DNA from: Rhizoclosmatium globosum
Taxonomy: Eukaryota > Chytridiomycota > Chytridiomycetes > Chytridiales > Chytriomycetaceae
Length of the DNA stretch: 64,000 nucleotides
Direction: 5' to 3'
Assembly (NCBI GenBank): GCA_002104985.1
Contig: MCGO01000099.1
Coordinates: 1 to 64,000 of the forward strand
Part shown: positions 56,700-64,000 of the stretch, piece after piece
How the letters are laid out: every line of letters begins with the position of its first letter
How positions within the stretch are numbered: position 1 is the stretch's first letter
The notes under the pieces: model-generated
Seen by the model: only the letters and a program-made list of their open reading frames with translations
The model's database searches: none
Told to the model about the DNA's origin: nothing
Made by a program: the position numbers and the translations under genes

Positions 56700-57735
56700 T
56701 GAATGATTTTGTTTTGTGTGGAGGGTGAGTGGTTTAAATAGGTACTGCTTAGTTTTTGGGGGCTGAAGGCTGACATGAATTTGATGTTCAGGCTCTTGTT
56801 TCAATTGCTTGTGCTTGGGTTGCTTAACTGTTTTGGCATTTGGTCTTTTTGCTTCTTGGGAGTTGAGTGTGGTTGCTAATCTCTTTTGGTTGGTTGGATG
56901 AGCTCTTGAGATCTTTAATTTGTTTAGATGGATGTATGGATAGTTTTTTATTTGGATTGTTGGTTTGATAGTATTGGGTGTGAATAAGAGGACTGGTTGT
57001 GCTGATACAGCACACCAGGTTGGGGGGCCCTGTGCATATTGCAAGCAGTGCCTGGGTCCATGTTTTAGACCCTGCTCCCCAGTGACAACCACAATGAGTG
57101 ATGTCACCAACAGCTCCAGCATCGTTCCTATTCCCTCATTGCAGGCTCCGTCTTGGCATTCGTAGCTTTCAATGGCTTTGCGGTTGCTGCGAAGTTGTCG
57201 AGGGCCAGGTGCGCTGAGGCGGTGGGGTCGACGGTGGTGAGGGTCAGTCCAGCAGTGTTCTGTTTGGACAAGGGGGTTAGTAGGCCAGTAGACGTACCTG
57301 TCGCGGCTTGCCGCAGCAGCATAGTGTCTGCAGAGACAGCCACACTGCTGGTGGCGCCTATCCGGTACCACCTGCCTTCCAACCTGCCCCATCGTCCGTC
57401 CCGCCAGACCCTCCTGTCCCGCTCGTCCCGCCTGCCCAGCTCCTGCTGGCCGTTCGCGTCCCTCGCCGTGCCCCGACTGCTCTCTTTTGCCTCCGTCGCT
57501 GCTGCGTAATTCCCTGTTGAGGGTTTGGCGGTTGTTGTTGCTGCGTGTTTCCTGTTGCACCGGCCCGTCTCCCTCGCCCCTCTCGCTCCCTCGTCCCTTT
57601 AACTCCTCGGCTCCCGCACGCCCCCGCTCTAGGGCCTCGATCGCCACGGCAGGCGCGCGGAAGCCTCGCGGCGTCGTATGCGTCTGCATGGTGCTGTTGG
57701 CGGGGGTGTTGCGTTTATCGAGAAGTTTTTCTTTT
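56700..57735 (-). promoter_or_regulatory. Probable LINE 5' UTR / internal promoter region
   Basis: About 1 kb upstream of ORF1. The outer part (about 57130-57715) is strongly GC-rich with CCGTCC, CTCGCC and GGCGCGCGG-type runs, unlike the AT-leaning body of the element and the flanking receptor gene. The inner part (56700-57000) is Thr/Gln/Lys-codon-like and AT-rich. Internal 5' promoters are usual in LINEs; this assignment is inference from position and base composition. Confidence 0.45.
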
Positions 57736-57750
57736 CGGAGGAGGAGGAGA
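57736..57750. repeat. Target-site duplication, right copy
   Basis: CGGAGGAGGAGGAGA, identical to 47781-47795, directly after the 5' end of the LINE. It is followed by GACGGCTTTTGAAG of the receptor coding sequence. Confidence 0.95.
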
Positions 57751-58024
57751 GACGGCTTTTGAAGCAGAGTATTATTATTGTTTCGGCGTTTTTGATTGGT
57801 TGGAGTCCTTATTTACTTGGTGAGTGCCCTTCGGCTCTAGATGCTTGTGTCGTTGAATATATCATTACTCAGTTATGGTTTACGAGGCGATAACAACCTC
57901 TTTAGTACCTCCAATTTACGATTTCCTCGCCATACTTTGTACCGTTCTTAATCAAGCCATTAATCCAATTATTGTTATTACCTATAATTCAGAAATTCGA
58001 AATAACCTAATCTTTTGGAAATGA
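57751..58024 (+). pseudogene. Rhodopsin-like GPCR, paralog 2, 3' part (TM6-TM7)
   Basis: Continuation of the receptor at 46988-47795 on the far side of the LINE. RRLLKQSIIIVSAFLIGWSP forms TM6 with the WSP switch, then an intron (GTGAGTGCC..ATTACTCAG, about 57820-57873) at the same place as in paralog 1, VMVYEAITTSLVPPIYDF, and TM7 CTVLNQAINPIIVITY with NPxxxxxY. Ends EIRNNLIFWK with TGA at 58022-58024. Once one copy of the 15 bp repeat and the LINE are discounted, the frame is continuous with the 5' part. Confidence 0.88.
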
Positions 58025-58174
58025 AGCCTCATTTGCATAACTTGACCATGATTTTTATATACTTATGCTAACGCGATTAGTAAGTCCTCATGTAGTAATG
58101 CAATTGAAAGTATGCATTTTAGAGCTGAAAATTGAGCGCACAGAATTGTTTGAATTTGAAATTCTCCAACCCCC

Positions 58175-59054
58175 ATGTCTAACTACCCCAATGCACCTCT
58201 TGTTCGAGACTCAACTTAGGCTTCACCTACGTCAATGACTCTCTTCTCTGCTGGACTCCTTTCTATGGAGTTCACATATTTTTCGCCTACGCGTCTACCA
58301 TCTCTGGAATCCTATGTATGGTCACTCAGCTCCATCCGCGACTGTACGCCTACCACCACTGGTTGGGAAAGTCGTATATACTGTCTATTCTCTGGGCTAC
58401 TGCTTCATCTCTTCTTATCCATAACAAAGGTCTTCCTACAGGGTTGATCTTTTCGTTCGCGTGGGTTCTGTTGGGTCTCACATTTGGATGGATCGCAATC
58501 ACGTTACACTCAAAACGTGTTTTCAAGTCTAAAACTCCTCATTATGAAGGGACAAACAAGTGGTTGATCGTGTACCACCGAATGCTGACTCTCAAGGCGT
58601 TTCATGGATGCGTCATGTTTGTCAGTTGGATCAATGTTGCAGGTGATTGAAGCCGTCCATTTAATCCATTTCCACTGAATTCTTAAAGGCCGACTCTTCA
58701 TCACATCCGTTGTAACCGATTTTGGATGTTACAGCTACCCAGTTTTCAAACAAGTTACTTCAAAAGACTACACTTATATCCCGGGATCACCCATCGAATA
58801 TCTTCCTATCCACGATCCAGACTATAGCAACGTTCCATGGGCGAACAAAGAGAGCGCGTGGGCAGCACAACTAAGCTTGGGACCTTTGGCTTTGGCTTTC
58901 GTTGTGAGTTTTCAGCCCACAACTGATTCATTTACCTGATGCCACTGCTTAGTTTGGATGCGTATTTGTAGCATTTCAAAAACCACAACGAACCGTGGCT
59001 TCTACCACCGAAACTGTGTCTGAAAGCGGACAGCAACAGTTAATTTCTCAGTAA
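58175..59054 (+). CDS. Multi-pass membrane protein, cytochrome b561/DUF2306-like
   Basis: Start MSNYPNAPLVRDST at 58175. A TTT-to-TT contraction near 58218 shifts the frame, after which it reads GVHIFFAYASTISGILCMVT (TM1), RLYAYHHWLGKSYILSILWA (His-rich junction and TM2), LIFSFAWVLLGLTFGWIAIT (TM3) and VYHRMLTLKAFHGCVMFVSW (His, TM4). An intron (GTGATTG..TCTTAAAG, about 58641-58687) leads to a large non-membrane loop (DYTYIPGSPIEYLPIHDPDY), and a second intron (GTGAGTTTT..CTGCTTAG) leads to a last TM (LALAFV + FGCVFVAF). Conserved His residues at membrane edges are what suggest a b561 or DUF2306-type protein; heme binding is not proven. It follows the split GPCR by 150 bp. Confidence 0.6.
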
Positions 59055-59110
59055 CTTAAACGGACATTGAAATCAACGAGGCTTTTTATTCTAGTGAAAA
59101 TTTAAATGAT

Positions 59111-61191
59111 TTAAATGAGTAACTTTTGTTTTACAAAATGAGCAACCCCTGCCAAAGATGCAATGCCGGCAGCAACAAAGCCAGCAGCCCCGCTCTTGGT
59201 GGTAGTAGCGGCAACAGGCGCAACGGGTACAGCTCCAGGCTTCGCGCTTCCATAGAATTTGATTGAAGCTCCCTTAAACGTTCCAGTCGCTTCTGGGTGG
59301 CTCTTGTCGGAAACAACAACAGTCCATTCTCCAACAACTTCCTCATCCCAATGAGCAACGCTCAACAATTGCCAAGCTTGGAATCCAGTCTTGTCATCAT
59401 CTTGAGCACGGCCAACCAAAATTGGACTGACAACTCCACTGGGACTGATCAAGTTGATTGAAACATCTCCACGACGTTGGTGGTCAATAGTAACAGTAAC
59501 AGTAACGTGTTCAAGCTTCAAGAAACTTGCTTGGTTCTTGATATCTTGAGTAACCTTGACGGAAAGACGAACATCACCTCCTTGTGGAATAGCAGTGTTG
59601 GCTGGGGTCTTGAAACCAGAATCGATGACAGTGACATTGCCAGCACCTCCAACAGACTTCCAAGCACGAGCCATGTCGAGAGTGCGTCCAGCATCAAGCT
59701 TTCCATAACCAAAAGCAGGACTGTACATACGGCCAGCAGCAGTCTTGAACCAAGATGGGTGAGTCGCGTTCACAACAATGGCGCTGTTGATACTGAGATG
59801 CTGGTAGTCACGGTAAGTAAGATCTGGGCGGATACTGTTGACAAGCGCAAAGATTCCTGAAGCTAAAGGAGTAGCAGCAGAAGTACCATCAAACTTTCTC
59901 TGGCATTGGTCTCCAGATCCAGTTGAAGTCCATTCAGTGGTTGCAATTCCAACACCATTAGCAGCGTCATCACCACCACTGTACATGTTTACCGGTACAG
60001 TTTTCATCGTAAGTTGGCTGGGAGTCACGGCGGTCCAAGGCTCCAACGGCAATAGTGAAGATGGAGTTGGAGTATCCATCGAAGGCACAGTTGTCATCGT
60101 TGCGTCCTCCGTTTCCACTGGCGAAAGTGTAGATACTTCCAAGACCACCTCGTCCGTTAGTGACACCGTTCAACAAAGCAGCGTTCATCAACTCAGATGG
60201 GCCGTCCATCGATTTACCGTCATCATTAGGTCCCCAAGAGTTGGAGTAAATTTGGTTGAGCTGGAACTTGTAGTTGATTCCAGCAGCTTGGTTTACTGGT
60301 GTGATGGCACTGTTTGACTTGGCATCCCCCAAGAGACGGATACCGGTGATTTTGGCTTGGTATGCAACACCAACACCACAGACAGAGTTCTTGACTCCGG
60401 CAATTTCTCCAGCACAGGCAGTTCCGTGGCCTCCTGATTCACTGAAAGGGGCTGGGTCGGCGGTGTTACGCACAAAGTCAAATGAACCTTCAGCAATCTA
60501 CAAGAAGAGATAAATAATTAAAGTTATGCAAACTTGGTTTGAAAATACTCACGTAGTTATCGGTCAAGTCGTTGTTCTTGTAGAATAAGCCGTCGTCAAG
60601 AACTGCAACGACGGATCCTTTACCGAAGACACCTTATAACAAAAAATTAAATTATGTCATAAAGATAGAAAGTGAAATCACAATACCTTGAGCCCAAGCG
60701 GCGCTGATGTTGTGGTCATGACCAATCTGTCCTGGAGTCTCGTTCAAAATATGCCATTGGTAACCAAACTCAGGATCCTTGATATCATACTGCTTTCTCA
60801 GCTTCTGGATTCCAGGAGTCTCCACGTCAGGAGTTGCCTGCTTCAAGTACAACTTTTGAGGAACCTGAGTCTCAACCCATTGAACAGCTGGGTGCTCAAT
60901 CAAATGGTTTTCAACGACTTGGATCGCAGTTAGTGTATCGTCACGACGCTTCAAGGCTGCAATCTTGCGGATTCCGTCTTTGGTCTGTGCAACCTGGTAG
61001 TACCCAAGAGCACCCAATTCACCAACAGGTCCGACGTAAAGGAACCCGAGGGAGTGAGCAACGTCAACAGCGGACTTGGTTGGATCGACTTGAATGACGA
61101 GGTATGTGTATTTCTCGTAGTCGTTTGGTGGGACTTCTCCAGCTTTCGCGAGGAGTGAGAGGGCGAGGGTTGCAATGAGGGAGAGACGCAT
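59111..61191 (-). CDS. Kexin-like protease 5, dispersed copy
   Basis: Signal peptide MRLSLIATLALSLLAKA; propeptide ends PQKLYLKQATPD with no dibasic site. Catalytic segments VVAVLDDGLFY, GGHGTACAGE, NSWGPNDDG, FASGNGG and DGTSAATPLASG are present. P domain [16 protein letters not shown] to LSVAHWDEEVVGEWTV; the hydrophobic C-terminus (AAGFVAAGIASLAGVAHFV, then KQKLLI) may be a membrane or GPI anchor. It lacks the intron that kexins 1-4 have just before the catalytic Ser segment: MYSGGDDAANGVGIATTEWT is read through. A frameshift near 59993 fits one extra G. Closest in signal peptide and propeptide to kexin 4. Its start codon lies 53 bp from the terminal repeat of the element at 61244. Confidence 0.83.
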
Positions 61192-61260
61192 TTTTGAATG
61201 GTGATGAGATTTTGAATGCGATAGATTTTTAAGGACCAATTTGTACACCGCTAAACCACT

Positions 61261-61450
61261 ATTTCTGTGGAATACCAACAGAATGGGTGTTCTACAGGTA
61301 TTCTGTCGTAAATCTCCATTGAATTCCGACAGAACTTCGTTCTGTGTTCATTCCGAAGGAACGTTCCGTAGGAATGCCAAAAGTATGTTCTTTGGGACGT
61401 TCCACAGGAAATTCCCACGGAATACCCACAGAACCACCAATATCTCCTCT
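61261..61450. repeat. Left subterminal array of short palindromic words
   Basis: Many variants of TTCCNNNGGAA and GGAATNCCNACAGAA, for example TTCCGAAGGAACGTTCC, TTCCGTAGGAATG, TTCCACAGGAAATTCC and GGAATACCCACAGAA. They are spaced about every 10-20 bp and can pair within and between the two arms of the element. Confidence 0.7.
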
Positions 61451-62939
61451 AAAAGGTGCATGACCAGGGTTTGTTCCCACCACCATGTAACTGGAAGACC
61501 AGATCCCTCCCAGATGAACCAGTTTCTCGGAATGCAAAAGAGGAAGCTTAAATACTTGTCTGCAGCTAATATTTAAAGACTATAAAATAGTTTTATGTTA
61601 TTGAAGGCAGATTCAAGATATGTTTACAAGATCCATTGACAAATGCCGAGCGCCACAAAGGACGCATGTTGCTGTTGAATGCTGCATTAATTCCCAACAT
61701 CCATAACCCCTTCACAGTCACTTTGTCACAAATTATTTTTGCATAAACTCGAAGACAAATCCCATCCATTGTCGGGTCTTTTGCAAAGGATTTACTCTGG
61801 GATTTACTCATCTTCCTCTGCGCTTTTTCTCTTCAAACGCACATTCAAAACCCTCTCCGAAAGTCCAACACCCTTTGCAAACAACCAGTCTCTTGTGCTT
61901 TGGACGAAGAGTTCATTGTTTTGTCTCGCATCTATCGAATGGGCTGCTTGTGAGTAACTCCTCCGTTCCTGCTTGTTTTCATTTTAAATAACAATGTGAA
62001 GGCTCATCACCGCGGATTAACTGTCTTTGGTACAAGGTGTGGCTTTCAGTATTTGCTTTATTAATTCTCAGGAATTTAGATAGCGCTCCTCACCATTGCC
62101 CGCAATATATAATATGTGGATCAAACCCTTTCTCTCCAAGACATGGCACGAAGAAGTAAAGTACTTCACTTCCTCACTTCTTCGATTTCTTTCCCGACTG
62201 AACTAATTTAATCCAGTTTCCAAAGGACGGCTGCAAACTTGAGGAGTAGTCTCGAACAAGAACATTGCAGTCACAGAAGTTTTCGCATTCAAATCCGACA
62301 GTCTGACAGCGTAATGTGATATCGGTAATACTGGCTGTGCTCATTGATCAAGTAAGTTGTCATGAGCGTTCCTAGACACATGCGACTGAATTATTCAGGC
62401 ACGTACTCAACAGTTATCTTGCTCTATCCTATTCGCCCAGCTCAACGAGATGAAGTTGCAACTAATGCACCCATACGTATAGCTGCTTGTGAACCCAAAA
62501 ACTTTCAGGTTTTGTTGATTGTCCTCTTCTCTCATACTACTCTCATTCCGAATCTCGCAGGAGTCCCACACCGTTCGATACACTCCTGATCTATTAAAAA
62601 AGCGTTTTCATGTCTCTTTGCATCTCAGCCATAGCGTGACACATTAAATTTCGTCTGCTTCTTTTTGTGGAGAAAGAACAAATCAAAACAGTTGGTTCGT
62701 TATGTGACGCTTTACGCAACTACTTCTGGTAAAGGTAACGTTCGCTTCTGTTTTCATACTGATAGTGGCCTCTGGGTGCGAATGGCTGCTTTAGTGAGTA
62801 CTTTGCGTCTGGACAAAGGGAGAGGGATGAGTTCATTGTCTTTGTGGCTCTTTGCCTTTTTTCTCGTTCTCAAATAAACCTCAATTGTTATGCATAACTC
62901 ATTATTTGTAATATGAAGGAAGGAAGAAAGGGGCGGAAG

Positions 62940-63144
62940 GCATGCACGGATCTCCAGCGTTCCGTGGGAATTCTGTGAGGAATCTCCATGGATTACCGAC
63001 GGAATACCCACAGAATTCCTGTGGTTGGTTCCGAAAGAATTCTGTGGGTGCACATTCTGTAACAATTCCTGTGGAACATTCCAAAGAATCCCCACCGAAA
63101 TTTCCCGTGGATTCCCGATTGAAGACCTACAGATTTTCAGTGGC
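62940..63144. repeat. Right subterminal array of short palindromic words
   Basis: Counterpart of the left array in inverted orientation: GTTCCGTGGGAATTCTGTG, GGAATACCCACAGAATTCC, TTCCTGTGGTTGGTTCC, TTCCTGTGGAACATTCC and similar. The words match the left array in type but not in exact order, so this is not a simple long inverted repeat. Confidence 0.7.
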
Positions 63145-63370
63145 AGTGGTTTAGCGGTGTATGAGGATGGAAAATGGGGCTGGTTCCGTCAAGCCAATGT
63201 TCAGCCCCATGTGCAGCGCCTCATTGATTGAGGTTGGAACAGCGGCATGCCAAGGGACACGATACTGAGTTACAAACAATACTGAGAGGACATTCTGTAT
63301 TTGGCACTATCGGTATTTAATTTAGTGCGAGTAAATCTTTACTTTTCGTGACCAAATAATTATATACGAA

Positions 63371-64000
63371 TTAATCATTTTGCTCCAAATCAAATTGTTG
63401 AAATGGCATTGCCCCCAACTCCAACTCCACATCTCTAGTCCGACCCAGATTCACTCTCTTCCTAGCCGCACCTTCCACTTCTCCCTCTAACCTTCGTCTC
63501 AAACTACCCCCATGATCCCCCTGCCCACCTCCCAAATACTCTCGTTGACTCCTACTATGTCCTGTACCTCCATTCGACCCAACACGCATCCGAATCTCAC
63601 TCGGCAAACACGGATTTGGCCCCTCCCTCCTAAAATATGCAAACCGCCTGGCTTCCCGTACATCCACCCTCCGCTCCGGGTCATACACCAACAACGCCTG
63701 CACAAGTTCGACAGCTCCATTACTCGCCCCAACACCCAATACAGCTTTCACTTGTGAATACGGGTTCATACGCACGGGATCGATCTTGAATAAGTGATAG
63801 AGAGGGAGGTGAGTCATTGATGGCCAGATTTGAGGAGTTGGGTAACCGAGGAGGTTCGTTATGCGTGTAAGTTGGTCTGGATCAGTTTTTCCTGGGAGTA
63901 GAGGTTTTGTGATGAGGAGTTCGGCGAGGATGCAGCCTGTTGACCTTGATTGGGTCTTGAGTGGTGAGGAGAGATAATAAGCAAAAGCACATACCACATA
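63371..64000 (-). CDS. CDK-like protein kinase, C-terminal part
   Basis: C-terminal lobe of a CMGC Ser/Thr kinase, cut by the window edge. After an intron border (GTATGTGC..CACTCAAG near 63994-63957) it reads STGCILAELLITKPLLPGKT, DQLTRITNLLGYPTPQIWPS (typical CDK/CMGC insert region) and VELVQALLVYDPERRVDVRE (helix H with DP..R). It then has a roughly 80-residue tail with EGPNPCLPSEIRMR (compare CDK10/CDK11/CDK12-type tails with P.P..P.E/SEI), Gly/Arg-rich text and MPFQQFDLEQND. The usual W of the D.WS.GC motif is replaced (SRSTGC), which may be an exon-edge effect. The catalytic loop and ATP site lie beyond the window. Confidence 0.75.
   Translation of the reverse strand, partial: YVVCAFAYYLSSPLKTQSRSTGCILAELLITKPLLPGKTDPDQLTRITNLLGYPTPQIWPSMTHLPLYHLFKIDPVRMNPYSQVKAVLGVGASNGAVELVQALLVYDPERRVDVREARRFAYFRREGPNPCLPSEIRMRVGSNGGTGHSRSQREYLGGGQGDHGGSLRRRLEGEVEGAARKRVNLGRTRDVELELGAMPFQQFDLEQND

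Larger units (their letters stand above)
47796..57735 (-). mobile_element. 9.94 kb non-LTR retrotransposon (LINE with endonuclease, RT and RNase H)
   Basis: Bounded by a perfect 15 bp target-site duplication, with a T9 run (poly(A) on its own strand) at the left end and a GC-rich 5' end at the right, as expected for target-primed reverse transcription. Gene order on its strand: GC-rich 5' region (57735-56700); ORF1 with a zinc knuckle; ORF2 with apurinic-type endonuclease, reverse transcriptase, RNase H and a CCHC-type C-terminal knuckle; then a roughly 350 bp 3' UTR with G/C runs (48050-48110). No LTRs. EN plus RT plus RNase H is found in clades such as Tad and I; I cannot place it by eye. 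It splits a GPCR gene. Confidence 0.93.
61244..63161. mobile_element. 1.9 kb non-autonomous DNA element with 17 bp terminal inverted repeats
   Basis: Left end TACACCGCTAAACCACT (61244-61260) and right end AGTGGTTTAGCGGTGTA (63145-63161) are perfect inverted repeats. If the outer TA is a target duplication, the repeat is CACCGCTAAACCACT with TA borders, as in Tc1/mariner-type transposition. Next to each end is about 200 bp of dense TTCC..GGAA palindromic words. The interior (61570-62930) has no recognisable transposase or other protein, so the element would depend on an enzyme elsewhere. It lies directly upstream of kexin 5. Confidence 0.7.

Noticed and set aside
55719..57689. 656-codon frame as the true ORF1 start at 57689
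   Set aside because: The first roughly 330 codons are Arg/Gly/Gln low-complexity from GC-rich DNA; a natural ATG with folded-looking sequence lies at 56690.
57153..57762. Plus-strand open frames in the GC-rich right end of the LINE
   Set aside because: GC-rich DNA lowers stop frequency in all frames; no motif, and the region belongs to the LINE 5' end.
61241..61576. Plus-strand frame through the palindromic array as a gene
   Set aside because: Composition is dictated by TTCC/GGAA words; it lies inside the inverted-repeat element and has no family.
61000..63200. Heat-shock-element promoter as the main meaning of the TTCC..GGAA words
   Set aside because: The words occur symmetrically at both ends of an element with terminal inverted repeats, so a transposon-end function explains them better; regulatory effect is left as a possibility.
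1..64000. tRNA and rRNA genes
   Set aside because: I looked for B-box-like GGTTCNANNCC words and conserved rRNA stretches and found none I could fold into a tRNA; a covariance-model scan would be decisive.

Overview
The window looks like nuclear DNA of a zoosporic (chytrid-like) fungus. Genes are compact and lie on both strands. They carry short introns, often 40-120 bp, with GT..AG borders and TAG/CAG acceptors. The gene content fits a fungus: a kexin family, a SUR7/PalI-like protein, a farnesylated Ydj1-type DnaJ, an NmrA-like protein and secreted proteins with GPI-like tails. A CEP70-type centrosomal protein and rhodopsin-like GPCRs point to a lineage that still makes a centriole and flagellum. 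The species was not identified.

Layout. 1-0.8 kb: 3' part of an unrecognised gene. 1.5-6.2 kb: an NLR-like receptor with two beta-grasp-like domains, TIR, NACHT and 12 WD40 repeats. 6.8-8.4 kb: Ydj1/DNAJA co-chaperone. 8.8-13.7 kb: two paralogous METTL13-like methyltransferases flanking an NmrA-like gene and a GH20 hexosaminidase remnant. 13.8-14.6 kb: Gln/Asn-rich protein. 14.8-17.7 kb: CHL1/DDX11 Fe-S helicase. 17.8-19.4 kb: SUR7/PalI-like membrane protein. 19.6-20.4 kb: lone Gag gene. 20.8-22.1 kb: secreted LRR protein. 22.3-32.1 kb: four tandem kexin-like proteases, with a fifth at 59.1-61.2 kb. 32.2-35.2 kb: unknown protein, surface protein, nitroreductase. 36.4-40.0 kb: Crinkler-like NTPase/nuclease and an LRR protein. 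40.2-44.4 kb: CEP70-like protein. 45.3-58.0 kb: two paralogous GPCRs, the second split by a 9.94 kb LINE with a perfect 15 bp target-site duplication. 58.2-59.1 kb: multi-pass membrane protein. 61.2-63.2 kb: a non-autonomous element with terminal inverted repeats just upstream of the fifth kexin. 63.4-64 kb: C-terminal part of a CDK-like kinase.

The window mixes housekeeping genes (DnaJ, CHL1, CEP70, kinase) with secreted, membrane and recognition-type genes (kexins, NLR, LRRs, GPCRs, Crinkler-like) and three kinds of mobile DNA. Many otherwise conserved genes are broken by single-base frameshifts, mostly explained by a homopolymer one base too short. I read these as probable residual long-read assembly errors rather than decay. 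Exceptions that look like real changes are the LINE insertion, a 59 bp duplication inside the LINE, a short deletion in kexin 4 and possibly a Trp-to-stop change in kexin 3. Gene models were spliced by eye, so exon borders are approximate.
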